Assembly: GCA_016706685.1 (NCBI GenBank)
Contig: JADJJE010000005.1
Location: 186,001-250,000 of the forward strand
DNA: 64,000 bases
DNA from: Sandaracinaceae bacterium
GTDB taxonomy: Bacteria > Myxococcota_A > Polyangia > Polyangiales > Houyiibacteriaceae
Direction of reading: 5' to 3'
Position 1 is the stretch's first letter; each line of letters begins with the position of its first letter. The notes under the pieces are model-generated. The model saw only the letters and a list, made by a program, of their open reading frames with translations. It made no database searches and was not told the origin of the DNA. This document shows, piece after piece, positions 27,164 to 37,757 of the stretch. The translations under genes were made by a program, and so were the position numbers.

Positions 27164-28273
27164 ATGGAAGAGCTGACGAGGTGGCTGAACAGTTCGATCG
27201 ACGAGGGCACCCTGCAGCGCGTGGGGCTGTTCTTCGGGGCGGTGCTCACCACGGTGGTGCTGGCCAAGCTGGCCGAGTGGATCGTGTCGGTGAAGCTGAA
27301 GGCGCTGGCCAGCAAGTCGAGCACGCAGCTGGACGACCTGCTGGTGGATACCCTGGGCCGGCCCATCTACCTGGGCACCATGATCTTCGGCCTGCGCTAC
27401 GCCGTAGAGCTCTTGGGCGTGCCAGACAGCGTCGAGTCCACCATCGGCAACGCGCTGATCGTGGCGCTCACCATGCTGGGGGCGTGGACGCTCAACCGGC
27501 TCATCAGTCAGATCCACGAGCGCATCATCATGCCGCGCGTGGCCGCCAGCGACTCGAAGCTGGACGACCAGATCGTGCCGGTGGTGGAGAAGACGCTGCG
27601 CATCGCGGTGTGGACCTTCGCGCTGCTGATCTGCTTCTCCAACCTGGGCGTGGACGTGGTGTCGCTGCTGACGGGCCTGGGCCTCGGGGGCCTGGCCGTG
27701 GCCATGGCGGCGCAGGACACGCTGGCCAACATCTTCGGGTCGGTCACCATCTTCGCGGACCAGCCCTTCCAGGTGGACGACCTGATCGAGGTAGACGGCT
27801 ACAAGGGCGTGGTCACCGACGTGGGCCTGCGCACCTGCCGCATCCGCACCATCACGGGCGAGCGCGTGCGCATCCCCAACAAGGACATCGCCGCGAAGCC
27901 CGTGGTCAACCACACCATCGACGGCTCGTGGCGCTATCAGGGCGCCATCGGCATGACCTACGGGTCGAAGCCCGAGCAGGTGGAGCGCGCGCTCGCCGCG
28001 CTGCAGGAGATCATCGACGCCCACCCCAACTCCACGCACGCCGGCCGCGTGTACTTCCGGCAGTTCGGGGCCTCCTCGCTCGAGTTCTCGTTCGCCCTCT
28101 TCGTGACCAAGCCCAACGCGCACCGCTACCTGCAGACCATCAGTGAGGTGAACCTGAGCATCAAGCAGCGCTTCGACCGCGAAGGCTGGACGCTGGCGTT
28201 CCCCTCCATCTCGCTCTACGTCGAGAAGCCCATCGCCGTGGCCGCGCTCGAGGAGCTGCGCCGCCCCGCATGA
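27164..28273 (+). CDS. MscS-family mechanosensitive ion channel
   Basis: A 369-aa inner-membrane channel that opens on osmotic down-shock. Three N-terminal TM helices lead to pore-lining TM3 (LLTGLGLGGLAVAMAAQDTLANIFGSVTIF, with the alternating Gly/Ala packing). The MscS beta-domain QPFQVDDLIEVDGYKGVVTDVGLRTCRIRT and RVRIPNKDIAAKPVVNHT follow, then the alpha/beta vestibule domain. The start ATG lies 25 bp after the thioesterase stop. Confidence 0.93.
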   Translation: MEELTRWLNSSIDEGTLQRVGLFFGAVLTTVVLAKLAEWIVSVKLKALASKSSTQLDDLLVDTLGRPIYLGTMIFGLRYAVELLGVPDSVESTIGNALIVALTMLGAWTLNRLISQIHERIIMPRVAASDSKLDDQIVPVVEKTLRIAVWTFALLICFSNLGVDVVSLLTGLGLGGLAVAMAAQDTLANIFGSVTIFADQPFQVDDLIEVDGYKGVVTDVGLRTCRIRTITGERVRIPNKDIAAKPVVNHTIDGSWRYQGAIGMTYGSKPEQVERALAALQEIIDAHPNSTHAGRVYFRQFGASSLEFSFALFVTKPNAHRYLQTISEVNLSIKQRFDREGWTLAFPSISLYVEKPIAVAALEELRRPA

Positions 28274-28293
28274 CACGAGGCGGCGGCGGGCAC

Positions 28294-28701
28294 TCAGGCC
28301 TCGTCGTCGCCCTCTTCGCCCTCTTCCTCTTCGAGGTTGCCCACGGTGCCCCAGCCGTCGAGCTCACCCCCGAGCTCCGTGACGAGACCCTCGAAGACGC
28401 CCTGCAGGCGCGTGATCTCGGCCGCGGTCGGCACCATGTCCACGCTCACCACCACGGCCCAGAGCGGCTCGTGATCGTGGTCGGGCGCGTGCTCGTCCTC
28501 GCTGTGGTCGTGACCGCCGTCTTCGTCGCACTCGATCTCCGCCTGGTACCCGGCCTTGGTCAGCACCTCCGCCATCTCGTGGGCGGCAGGCTCGTCCGTG
28601 GCCAGCAGGAAGAAGTCGATGGTCATCTCGCTGGAAAGGTCGTGGCCGTCGGCGGCGAGGGCGTCTAGGACCTGTTGATCGTCGGAAAACGTGTCGTTCA
28701 T
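28294..28701 (-). CDS. RraB-family (ribonuclease E inhibitor B-like) protein
   Basis: The 135-aa acidic protein matches the RraB domain: NDTFSDDQQVLDALAADGHDLSSEMTIDFFLLATDEPAAHEMAEVLTKAGYQAEIECDEDG, then EPLWAVVVSVDMVPTAAEITRLQGVFEGLVTELGGELDGWGT. An acidic/His loop (GHDHSEDEHAPDHDHE) is inserted in the middle and the C-terminus is poly-Glu (EEEEGEEGDDE). In E. coli RraB binds RNase E; outside gammaproteobacteria the domain's role is not established. It converges on mscS. Confidence 0.85.
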   Translation of the reverse strand: MNDTFSDDQQVLDALAADGHDLSSEMTIDFFLLATDEPAAHEMAEVLTKAGYQAEIECDEDGGHDHSEDEHAPDHDHEPLWAVVVSVDMVPTAAEITRLQGVFEGLVTELGGELDGWGTVGNLEEEEGEEGDDEA

Positions 28702-28707
28702 GCGCGG

Positions 28708-28713
28708 AGCATG
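28708..28713 (-). promoter_or_regulatory. Putative -10 hexamer (leaderless type)
   Basis: CATGCT, six bases before the ATG at 28701 on the minus strand; weak match, listed because position and form agree with the other examples. Confidence 0.3.
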
Positions 28714-28772
28714 CGGCGGGGTTTGCGCGCGGGCAAATGTGGGCTGTCTCGGGGTGGTGGGGTGATCGATCC

Positions 28773-28916
28773 GCCGGGGCGGGGCAGGGGTCGCGGCGGG
28801 CACGGACGCGCTGGCGCGTCCTGTCGGGACTCCCTTGAAATCTGCACTTCGCGCTGCGCGCTGCGTTTGATTTCCGGGTCCCCCCACGCCCTTGCTGACC
28901 CCTGCCCCGCCCCGGC
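28773..28916. repeat. Dispersed MITE-like element, copy A (144 bp)
   Basis: The element is bounded by a perfect 20-bp inverted repeat: GCCGGGGCGGGGCAGGGGTC at 28773-28792 and its exact complement at 28897-28916. The left 56 bp (28773-28828) are identical to the inverted right end of copy B (61517-61572). They include a hairpin GGACGCGC-TG-GCGCGTCC. A second shared block is GGGTCCCCCCACGCCC at 28876-28891. No open frame or transposase is inside, so it would move in trans if mobile. Confidence 0.7.
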
Positions 28917-29157
28917 TGCTGCTGACGTCTCTGCCGCGGAAGGGTCCGTCTGCCCGCGGCAAGCCCCGCCTGGCTCCGGGTGGGCTCGACTGGGCTCGCC
29001 GGGGCGGGGGGTGCTCGACGGAGTCCAGCTGGGGCCACGCGCTCGGGGCTCGTGATGGAGGTCCGTCGGCCTGTACGAATCGGTTCAACAGAACGCACTT
29101 GGCTCGGCGATACGGCACACTGTGGCTCAGATCCCGGTGGCACGAACGTTGCTGAGT
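28917..29157. other. Non-coding stretch beside repeat copy A
   Basis: No credible gene. CGACTGGGCTCG at 28987-28998 is the complement of part of the 14-mer GTCGAGCCCAGTCG found beside copies B and C, so homology extends past the terminal repeat. The last ~100 bp should hold the promoter of the lipoprotein genes at 29169, but no clear boxes were seen. Confidence 0.5.
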
Positions 29158-29164
29158 GGAGGAG
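29158..29164 (+). promoter_or_regulatory. Ribosome binding site of the first pacifastin-like gene
   Basis: GGAGGAG four bases before the ATG at 29169. It fixes the start at the signal peptide rather than in the repeat-derived sequence upstream. Confidence 0.6.
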
Positions 29165-29168
29165 CTCG

Positions 29169-29639
29169 ATGGACCTCAAGAGACTGACGCATGGGTTGAT
29201 CTACGCGGCGCTGATGGCGTGCACGATGGCGGGCTGCTCGTCGGAAGACGCCATGGGCATGGACGACGGCGGCAGTGCGCGCTGGATCCGGGGTCTGGAC
29301 GGTACGCTGCAGCTCTCTACTTGCACCGCCCCCGACATCAGCCGCCCTCCGCCGTGCGGTGTGGTCGACGGTCAGCCGTTCTACGCCTTCTACGACGGGT
29401 GCAACTGGTGTCAGTGCGTCGGTGAGAGCGGCCCGGTCTGCACGTTGAGAGCCTGCGATCCGAACGAGCCGGCGGTCTTCTTCTTCGACTTCAACTTGCC
29501 CGGCACCCCGACGCAGGACGAGACGTGGGCCTGCGACGAAGGCGGACGCCTCTTCCGCTCGGCATGCCTCCCCGACAGCCCCACGATCCCGTGCTCGGAC
29601 GTGACCTTCCCCCCTCAGCTCGATTGGCGAGACCCGTGA
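29169..29639 (+). CDS. Lipoprotein with pacifastin-like cysteine motif (one repeat)
   Basis: 156 aa. The signal peptide ends MAGCSS (lipobox Cys ~19). The mature part carries FYDGCNWCQCVGESGPVCTLRACDP (~78-102), which fits the pacifastin-type inhibitor pattern C-N-x-C-x-C-x(2-3)-G-x-C-T-x3-C. Pacifastin domains in arthropods inhibit serine proteases; bacterial occurrences are of unknown function. The C-terminal part has a further cysteine pair. The TGA overlaps the GTG of the next gene, which carries two more repeats. Confidence 0.7.
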   Translation: MDLKRLTHGLIYAALMACTMAGCSSEDAMGMDDGGSARWIRGLDGTLQLSTCTAPDISRPPPCGVVDGQPFYAFYDGCNWCQCVGESGPVCTLRACDPNEPAVFFFDFNLPGTPTQDETWACDEGGRLFRSACLPDSPTIPCSDVTFPPQLDWRDP

Positions 29640-30118
29640 ACACCCGCGAAAGCCTAGTGCTCTCCCTCTTGCTCCTCGTGTGTGCCACTGCGGGGGGCGC
29701 TTGTAGTCCGTCGAGCGACGGAGACCCGCTGCGTTCGGTTCCCGCGATGGAGTGCGCCCCCGCATGCTTCCCGCGTTCAACACCTGGACTTTCGGGTCCC
29801 TCGGTCTGCTACGACGGCTGCAACTACTGTCGGTGCACGGCCTCCGGTCCGCGCGATTGCACCGACGCTCTGTGCTTGGATGCCGGCAGCGGACCGACCC
29901 TGTTGCCCTGGGCGCAGTGCTCCACCCTGTGTACGGCGATTCCAGCAGGCAACTACTTCCCGGACCATGAAGGCCCATCCGCCTGCTATGACGGTTGCAA
30001 CGCCTGTCTGTGCTCCACCGATGGCCTTGTGCACTGCACCCTGCGCGGGTGCCCACCCGACGAGGACGCGGGCGTGGACCAAGGCAACGACCAGGGCGCA
30101 GTCGACCAAGGCCCCTGA
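29636..30118 (+). CDS. Lipoprotein with two pacifastin-like cysteine repeats
   Basis: 160 aa from a GTG overlapping the upstream stop codon (GTGA). Signal peptide and lipobox GGACSPS (Cys ~22). Two copies of the motif seen in the preceding gene follow: VCYDGCNYCRCTASGPRDCTDALC (~54-77) and ACYDGCNACLCSTDGLVHCTLRGC (~113-136). The tail is Asp/Gln/Gly-rich (DEDAGVDQGNDQGAVDQG), a typical exported-protein linker in this group. Probable cell-surface inhibitor or binding protein, inferred from the motif only. Confidence 0.7.
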   Translation: MNTRESLVLSLLLLVCATAGGACSPSSDGDPLRSVPAMECAPACFPRSTPGLSGPSVCYDGCNYCRCTASGPRDCTDALCLDAGSGPTLLPWAQCSTLCTAIPAGNYFPDHEGPSACYDGCNACLCSTDGLVHCTLRGCPPDEDAGVDQGNDQGAVDQGP

Positions 30119-30177
30119 CCCGCGAATTGCTCGGCGGATGCGCGCGAGCCTGTGGCAGCATGGGATCGGAGGCGCCG

Positions 30178-30624
30178 ATGAAGTATCTGCTCTGGAGCTT
30201 GGTTCTCGGGTCGTTCGCGTTCGGGGCCGGCTGCGACGATTCGGATACGCGCATCATCGCGACGTTGTCGTGCGAACGGGAGTTCGATGAGGAGACGACT
30301 GTGAGGTACCAGGTGGTGGACTGGTCGGATGGGTCGGTGTTCGCCTCGTGTGAGTTCGCCGACGCGGAGACCACCGCCAGTTCTGCGTTCTTCTACGGGC
30401 CGACGCAGTTCGGCGCCCAGCGAGGGGGGTGCGTGCTGACCTATGATCAAGACGAACCCAGTGGGGGCACGTGGACCTTTCGAGCGATGCCGAACCCCGA
30501 GGCAACCTACGCCGATCCAAGCTCCCCGATGGACGGCTACCTCGAGGTGTTCGAGCCCGACGATTGCGTGACCATTCCCCACAACGACGGAGTTCGGATC
30601 GACTACGAGGTGCGAGACCCATAG
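30178..30624 (+). CDS. Small lipoprotein, 148 aa
   Basis: Signal peptide with lipobox GAGCDD (Cys ~18). The ATG is set by GGAGG with a five-base spacer. The mature domain has four cysteines (LSCERE, SCEFAD, GGCVLTY, DDCVTI) in a beta-rich context, likely two disulphides. No family is recognised. It lies 59 bp after the pacifastin-like pair in the same direction and may share their transcript. Confidence 0.65.
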   Translation: MKYLLWSLVLGSFAFGAGCDDSDTRIIATLSCEREFDEETTVRYQVVDWSDGSVFASCEFADAETTASSAFFYGPTQFGAQRGGCVLTYDQDEPSGGTWTFRAMPNPEATYADPSSPMDGYLEVFEPDDCVTIPHNDGVRIDYEVRDP

Positions 30625-30660
30625 CGCAGACGGCCTCCCAAGTGCTCAGCCACATCCATC

Positions 30661-30707
30661 GTCGAGCCCAGTCGCGTAGCCCCACGTGACCCCTGCCCCG
30701 CCCCGGC
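30661..30707. repeat. Dispersed element, copy C (single end)
   Basis: GTCGAGCCCAGTCG (30661-30674) is followed 13 bases later by one exact 20-bp terminal repeat (30688-30707), the same pair of sequences as at the left of copy B. The partner end is missing, so this is a solo or decayed end just upstream of the ClpB-like gene. Confidence 0.6.
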
Positions 30708-30777
30708 TGTCCACGATCACCTCGTCCCGAGCGACTGGACTTGACCGCGGACCCCGCGCCGACGGAACCTGCCCAGC

Positions 30778-33414
<2,637 letters not shown>

Positions 33415-33426
33415 TACAACGCGCCC

Positions 33427-34524
33427 ATGCGCACCCCCCTGCTCGTTGCTTGCCTGCTCTCGCTCCTGCTCGCCACCGGTCTCCCGGGCTGCGGGAGCGA
33501 TGGTGACCCCGGTGTGCCCGTCAACACGGGCGTGCCCCTCGTGGACATCGAGGCGGAGCCCAAGGCTGGCTTCGAGTTCATGGAGACCACCTACACGGTC
33601 CCGGGGACGAACGAAGAGCGCACGCTGCGGCTGAACGTCTGGTACGCCACCGAGGACACGGAGGGCGAGCTGACGCGCTTCAACGCCATCTCGGTGGACA
33701 GGAACTCGTTCTTGAACGCCAGCGTGCGTGTGCCGCGTGGGCAGGCTCCGGTGATGATCTATACCCACGGCGACCAAGGCTGGGGTGGGAGCGCCTACAC
33801 GTTGGCGCGTCAATTCGTGCAGAACGGCTGGATCGTGGTCGCGGTGGATCACACCGGAAACACGGTGCTCGACAACACCGACCCACGCCCGTTCGAGTTC
33901 GACGTGGTGCGCGCCTACGACGTGAACGCGACGCTGGACCTGGTGGCCGAACTGCCCGCCGAACACCCGCTCGCCGGACACCTGGACACGTCACGCGTCC
34001 TGGTCGTGGGGCACAGCTACGGCGGGCAGACCGCCTGGATGGTGGGCGGCGCCGAGCTCGACCTCACCGCCATCGAGGCACGCTGCGCGCCCACCTGCGT
34101 GCAGGCCGAGCTGGACGCCTACGCCATGTACGAGGCGGACCCCCGCGTGGTCGCAGTGGTCGCGATGGACGGTGAGATCCGCGACGACAGCGTGGCCGAC
34201 ACGGGCTTCACCTCCATGCAGGCCGCCGTCATGGCGCTGACGCCGGCGGACATGGCCCGCCACCAGGACCTGTTCGACCGCTCGGCGGGCGCGGACGTGA
34301 CCTGGGTGCAGCTCGACGGGGCCTGCCACGAGTCCTTCACGTCCACGAACTTCGGCTCGTGCCCCACGCTCGCGCTGCCCCTCGGCCGGCGGATCACCGC
34401 CAACTACGCCATCGCCTTCGGCATTCGGCATGTGCTCCAGTCGGACGATGCGGAGGTGCTGGCCTTGCTGGATGGCACCACCGAGGTGGATCCCATCGTC
34501 ACGGTGTCCCACCACGCACCCTGA
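33427..34524 (+). CDS. Alpha/beta-hydrolase lipoprotein
   Basis: 365 aa with signal peptide and lipobox PGCGSD (Cys ~22). The fold is a platelet-activating-factor-acetylhydrolase/chlorophyllase-like alpha/beta hydrolase: APVMIYTHGDQGWGG (oxyanion strand), WIVVAVDHTGNT, and the nucleophile elbow VLVVGHSYGGQTA with Ser197. A late His (GACHESFTS, ~300) can complete the triad. Probably an envelope esterase or lipase. TACAAC six bases before the ATG is a weak -10 candidate; the gene starts 12 bp after the ClpB-like gene. Confidence 0.8.
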   Translation: MRTPLLVACLLSLLLATGLPGCGSDGDPGVPVNTGVPLVDIEAEPKAGFEFMETTYTVPGTNEERTLRLNVWYATEDTEGELTRFNAISVDRNSFLNASVRVPRGQAPVMIYTHGDQGWGGSAYTLARQFVQNGWIVVAVDHTGNTVLDNTDPRPFEFDVVRAYDVNATLDLVAELPAEHPLAGHLDTSRVLVVGHSYGGQTAWMVGGAELDLTAIEARCAPTCVQAELDAYAMYEADPRVVAVVAMDGEIRDDSVADTGFTSMQAAVMALTPADMARHQDLFDRSAGADVTWVQLDGACHESFTSTNFGSCPTLALPLGRRITANYAIAFGIRHVLQSDDAEVLALLDGTTEVDPIVTVSHHAP

Positions 34525-34537
34525 CAAATTGTTTGTT

Positions 34538-34571
34538 ATTTTCGCCTGAGCCATTGAGCCGGGCCGAAAAT
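34538..34571. terminator. AT-rich inverted repeat after the hydrolase gene
   Basis: ATTTTCG and CGAAAAT pair perfectly (7 bp, 20-base loop), 13 bases after the hydrolase stop and ending 17 bases before the next gene. Candidate terminator, or an operator for the DUF3604 gene. Confidence 0.4.
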
Positions 34572-34588
34572 GCGGGCATCTTCGCGAG

Positions 34589-36871
34589 ATGACCCGCCCC
34601 AAGTGGAAGCGCCGCCTGGCCTGGTTCGCCGGCGGCCTGGCAGTGACCGCCCTCGTCCTTTTCGGCATCTTCGGCGGCGGGAAGGCCCCGACGGCAGGCC
34701 ACGTGGTGGGGCCGCGGCTGCCCGCCGAGGTGGTGGCCGCGCGCGACCGGAGCGTGGCGGAGGCGCTGCCCGAGGGCGCGGATGCGGGGTCCACGCGCAT
34801 CTTGTTCGGCGACCTGCACGTGCACACCACGTTCTCGGCCGACGCGTTCATGCGCTCGCTGCCGCTGATGGGCGGAGAGGGCGCGCACCCGCCGGCCGAC
34901 GCGTGCGACTACGCCCGGCACTGCTCGCAGCTGGACTTCTACGCGCTGACCGACCACGCCGAGATGCTGACGCCGCGCCTGTGGCGAGAGTCCAAGCGGT
35001 CCGTGCGCGAGTGCAACGCGCTGGCTAGCGCGGGCGGCACGGAGCCCGACGTGATCGCCTTCACGGGCTTCGAGTGGACGCAGGTGGGCATGACCCCGGC
35101 GGAGCACTACGGGCACAAGAACGTGATCTTCCGGGGCACCTCCGACGACGTGCTGCCCGCGCGAGCGATCGCCTCGAGCGGCCTCTTGCAGCGTGCGTTC
35201 TCGGCGCCGGGCAGCATCGCCACCCTGCTGAGCATCCCCATCCGCGAGTTCGGCGACCGTCAGGCCTACCTCGACATCGGCGAGTTCTTCCGCGAGAACA
35301 TGGCGCTCGAGAACTGCCCCAGCGGTCCGTCGCCCGGGCTGCCGGCCGAGTGCCGCGAGTACGCCGAGACCCCCGCCATCCTGTTCCGCAAGCTGGATGA
35401 GTGGGGCTTCGAGTCCATGGTCATCCCGCACGGCACCACCTGGGGCTTCTACACGCCGCCGGGCTACACGTGGGACAAGCAGCTGGACCCGGCCATGGAC
35501 AGCCCGCGCCAGAGCCTGGTGGAGGTGTACAGCGGGCACGGCAACTCGGAGGAGTACCGCGACCAGGCCGACGTGCTGCGCAACGCCGACGGCACCTACC
35601 GCTGCCCGCCCACGGTGCCGGGCTTCGAGCCCTGCTGTCAGCGCGCGGGCACGCTCATCCACGCGCGCTGCACAGCGGAGGGGGGCAGCGAAGCGGAGTG
35701 CGAGCGGCGCGCCGAGACCGCGCGCAGCCACTACGCCAACGCGGGCGTGGCGGGGCACCACACCGTGCCGGGCGCCTCGGTGGAGGACTGGGGCAACTGC
35801 GGGCAGTGCACCGACTGCTTCGAGCCGGCCTTCAACTCGCGCTACGGCGGGTCCGTGCAGTACGCCCTGACGCGTGGCCACTTCGAAGAGGGCGCACCGC
35901 CGCGCCATGCGACGTGGGGCTTCATCGCGTCGAGCGACAACCACTCGGCGCGCCCGGGCACGGGCTACAAGCCGTACGACCGGCGGCAGATGACCGAGGC
36001 CAGCGGCTTCGTGGACGAGGCCTCGCGCGACATGATCTTCGGCGCGCGGCCCGATCCTGCCGCGCAGTCCCGCCCGGTAGACGACTCGCTGCTGGACGAG
36101 ATCCCCGCGTTCGCCGTGGTAGACCTCGAGCGCCAGGCGTCGTTCTTCCTGACGGGCGGCCTGGTGGCCGTGCACGCCACGTCACGCTCACGCGACGCCA
36201 TCTGGGAGGCGCTGCAAGCGCGGCGGGTGTACGGCACCAGCGGCGACCGCATCTTGCTGTGGTTCGACATCGAGGACGGCGCCGCCACGTTGCCCATGGG
36301 CTCCGAGGTCCGTCGTGGGGTTGCCCCCACGTTCCACGTGCGCGCGGCGGGCAGCTTCGAGCAGCTCCCGGGCTGCCCTCCGGACCGCATCGACGCCCTC
36401 GGCAGCGAGCGCTTCGAGCGCGTGTGCCGTGGCGAGTGTTACCACCCGGGCGACGCGCGGCGGCGCATCGAGCGCATCGAGGTGGTGCGCATCCGCCCGC
36501 AGACGCGCGATGACGAGCCCGTCGCGGGGCTCATCGACGACCCGTTCCTGGTGCTGCCGTGCCCGACCGACAGCGACGTGTGCGTGCAGTCGTTCACGGA
36601 TCCCGAGTACCCGAGCTTCGAGCGCGACGTGGTGTACTACGTGCGTGCCATCCAGGCCGCGACCACCGAGGTGAACGCCAGCGGCCTGCGCTGCGAGGGC
36701 GACGTGTGCCGCCCGTGCCACGGGGACTACCGGACGGACGCAGAGGACGACTGCACGGGGCCTTCGAACGAGCGCGCCTGGGCGTCGCCCATCTACGTGC
36801 GCTGGGAGGCGCCGCCGCCCGCTCCGGCCGCCGAGGTGCTGGACGCTGGAGTGCCTGCCGTTGCCCGCTGA
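34589..36871 (+). CDS. DUF3604 (PHP-like) protein
   Basis: 760 aa. The N-terminus is a signal anchor (AWFAGGLAVTALVLFGIFGGG). The domain opens with RILFGDLHVHTTFSADAFM (~71-89), a PHP-type metal motif, and continues LDFYALTDHAEMLTPRLW and FIASSDNHSARPGTGYK, giving the His/Asp ligands of a binuclear metal site. Many cysteines in the middle (CPPTVPGFEPCCQRAG; CGQCTDCFEP) suggest an exported, disulphide-bearing protein. The family is uncharacterised but linked here to a PPIase and a HupE-like protein by overlaps of 11 and 4 bases. Confidence 0.88.
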   Translation: MTRPKWKRRLAWFAGGLAVTALVLFGIFGGGKAPTAGHVVGPRLPAEVVAARDRSVAEALPEGADAGSTRILFGDLHVHTTFSADAFMRSLPLMGGEGAHPPADACDYARHCSQLDFYALTDHAEMLTPRLWRESKRSVRECNALASAGGTEPDVIAFTGFEWTQVGMTPAEHYGHKNVIFRGTSDDVLPARAIASSGLLQRAFSAPGSIATLLSIPIREFGDRQAYLDIGEFFRENMALENCPSGPSPGLPAECREYAETPAILFRKLDEWGFESMVIPHGTTWGFYTPPGYTWDKQLDPAMDSPRQSLVEVYSGHGNSEEYRDQADVLRNADGTYRCPPTVPGFEPCCQRAGTLIHARCTAEGGSEAECERRAETARSHYANAGVAGHHTVPGASVEDWGNCGQCTDCFEPAFNSRYGGSVQYALTRGHFEEGAPPRHATWGFIASSDNHSARPGTGYKPYDRRQMTEASGFVDEASRDMIFGARPDPAAQSRPVDDSLLDEIPAFAVVDLERQASFFLTGGLVAVHATSRSRDAIWEALQARRVYGTSGDRILLWFDIEDGAATLPMGSEVRRGVAPTFHVRAAGSFEQLPGCPPDRIDALGSERFERVCRGECYHPGDARRRIERIEVVRIRPQTRDDEPVAGLIDDPFLVLPCPTDSDVCVQSFTDPEYPSFERDVVYYVRAIQAATTEVNASGLRCEGDVCRPCHGDYRTDAEDDCTGPSNERAWASPIYVRWEAPPPAPAAEVLDAGVPAVAR

Positions 36872-37757
36872 GCCGAGCGCGCCGCAGGAGCCGACGTTGG
36901 GCGCCGCTACGGTCGCCCCCGCCGAGACGCCGCGCGCCTCGCGGCCGTGGGCCACGGCGGCGTTCGCGCTGGGCATGCTGGCGTCGGGCGCCCTGGCCGC
37001 CCTCGAGACCACGCGCGTGGCCAGCGCGCACCAGCCGCTGCCCGACGACGTGGCGGCGCGCGTGGGCGACATGACCATCTCGACCGCCGAGCTGGACCAG
37101 GCCACCGAAGCGCTGGCGCGCGACCGCCGCGAGGGGCTGCGCGACGGCGACCGCGCGCACGTGCTGGACCGCTTGGTGGACGAGGCGCTGCTGGTGCAGC
37201 TGGCGCTCGCGCAGGGGCTCGCGCTGCGCGACCCACGCACGCGCGCGGACCTGACCGCGGCCGCGCTCGAGCTGCTGGTGACCGAGGCCGCGTTGGTGGA
37301 GCCGAGCGACGAAGAGCTGGCCGCGTTCTACGAAGGGCGCCGCGGTGAGCTGCGGGGCGCGCCGCGCGTGCAGGTGACCCACCGCTTTGCGCGCGGCGAA
37401 GAGGCCATGGCGCGCGTGATGGCCGAGGACACGGCGGGGATCGACGCAGCGCCGCTGCCGCTGCCGAGCGGTTGGCTGAGCGACCGCGACCTGCGCGAGG
37501 TGTTTGGTGGCAGCTTCACCACGCAGGTGCTCGCGGGCGCGGAGGGCGAGTGGCTGGCCCCGGTGGAACGCGACGGCGGTGTGCACCGTGTGCGCGTGCT
37601 GCGCCGCGAAGCCCCCGAGGCCCCACCGCTGGCCGAGGTGCGCGACGAGGTGCTGGCGCTCTACCGCCGCGAGCGCGCCGATGAAGCGGTGAGGGACTAC
37701 CTGCGGAGCGCGCGCGAGGACACGCCCATCACGCTGCGCGGCGCAGCGGTCGAATGA
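36861..37757 (+). CDS. Membrane-anchored peptidyl-prolyl isomerase-like protein (PpiC/SurA type)
   Basis: 298 aa from a TTG that overlaps the DUF3604 gene by 11 bases. TM anchor at ~30-50 (ATAAFALGMLASGALAALE). It has SurA-N-like helices (VARVGDMTISTAELDQATEALARDRREGLRDGDRAHVLDRLVDEALLVQLALAQG) and a parvulin-like C-terminal region (RVQVTHRFARGEEAMARVM, ...PSGWLSDRDLREVFGGSF). The parvulin core is short and degenerate, so chaperone activity is likelier than catalysis. It probably assists folding of the DUF3604 product, judged from coupling alone. Confidence 0.75.
   Translation: MPAEPSAPQEPTLGAATVAPAETPRASRPWATAAFALGMLASGALAALETTRVASAHQPLPDDVAARVGDMTISTAELDQATEALARDRREGLRDGDRAHVLDRLVDEALLVQLALAQGLALRDPRTRADLTAAALELLVTEAALVEPSDEELAAFYEGRRGELRGAPRVQVTHRFARGEEAMARVMAEDTAGIDAAPLPLPSGWLSDRDLREVFGGSFTTQVLAGAEGEWLAPVERDGGVHRVRVLRREAPEAPPLAEVRDEVLALYRRERADEAVRDYLRSAREDTPITLRGAAVE

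Noticed and set aside
28702..29118. N-terminal extension of the RraB-like protein
   Set aside because: The extension is translated from repeat copy A; the RraB domain starts at the ATG at 28701.
34499..36175. 558-aa minus-strand open frame
   Set aside because: Antisense to the DUF3604 gene; composition of complement-strand translation.
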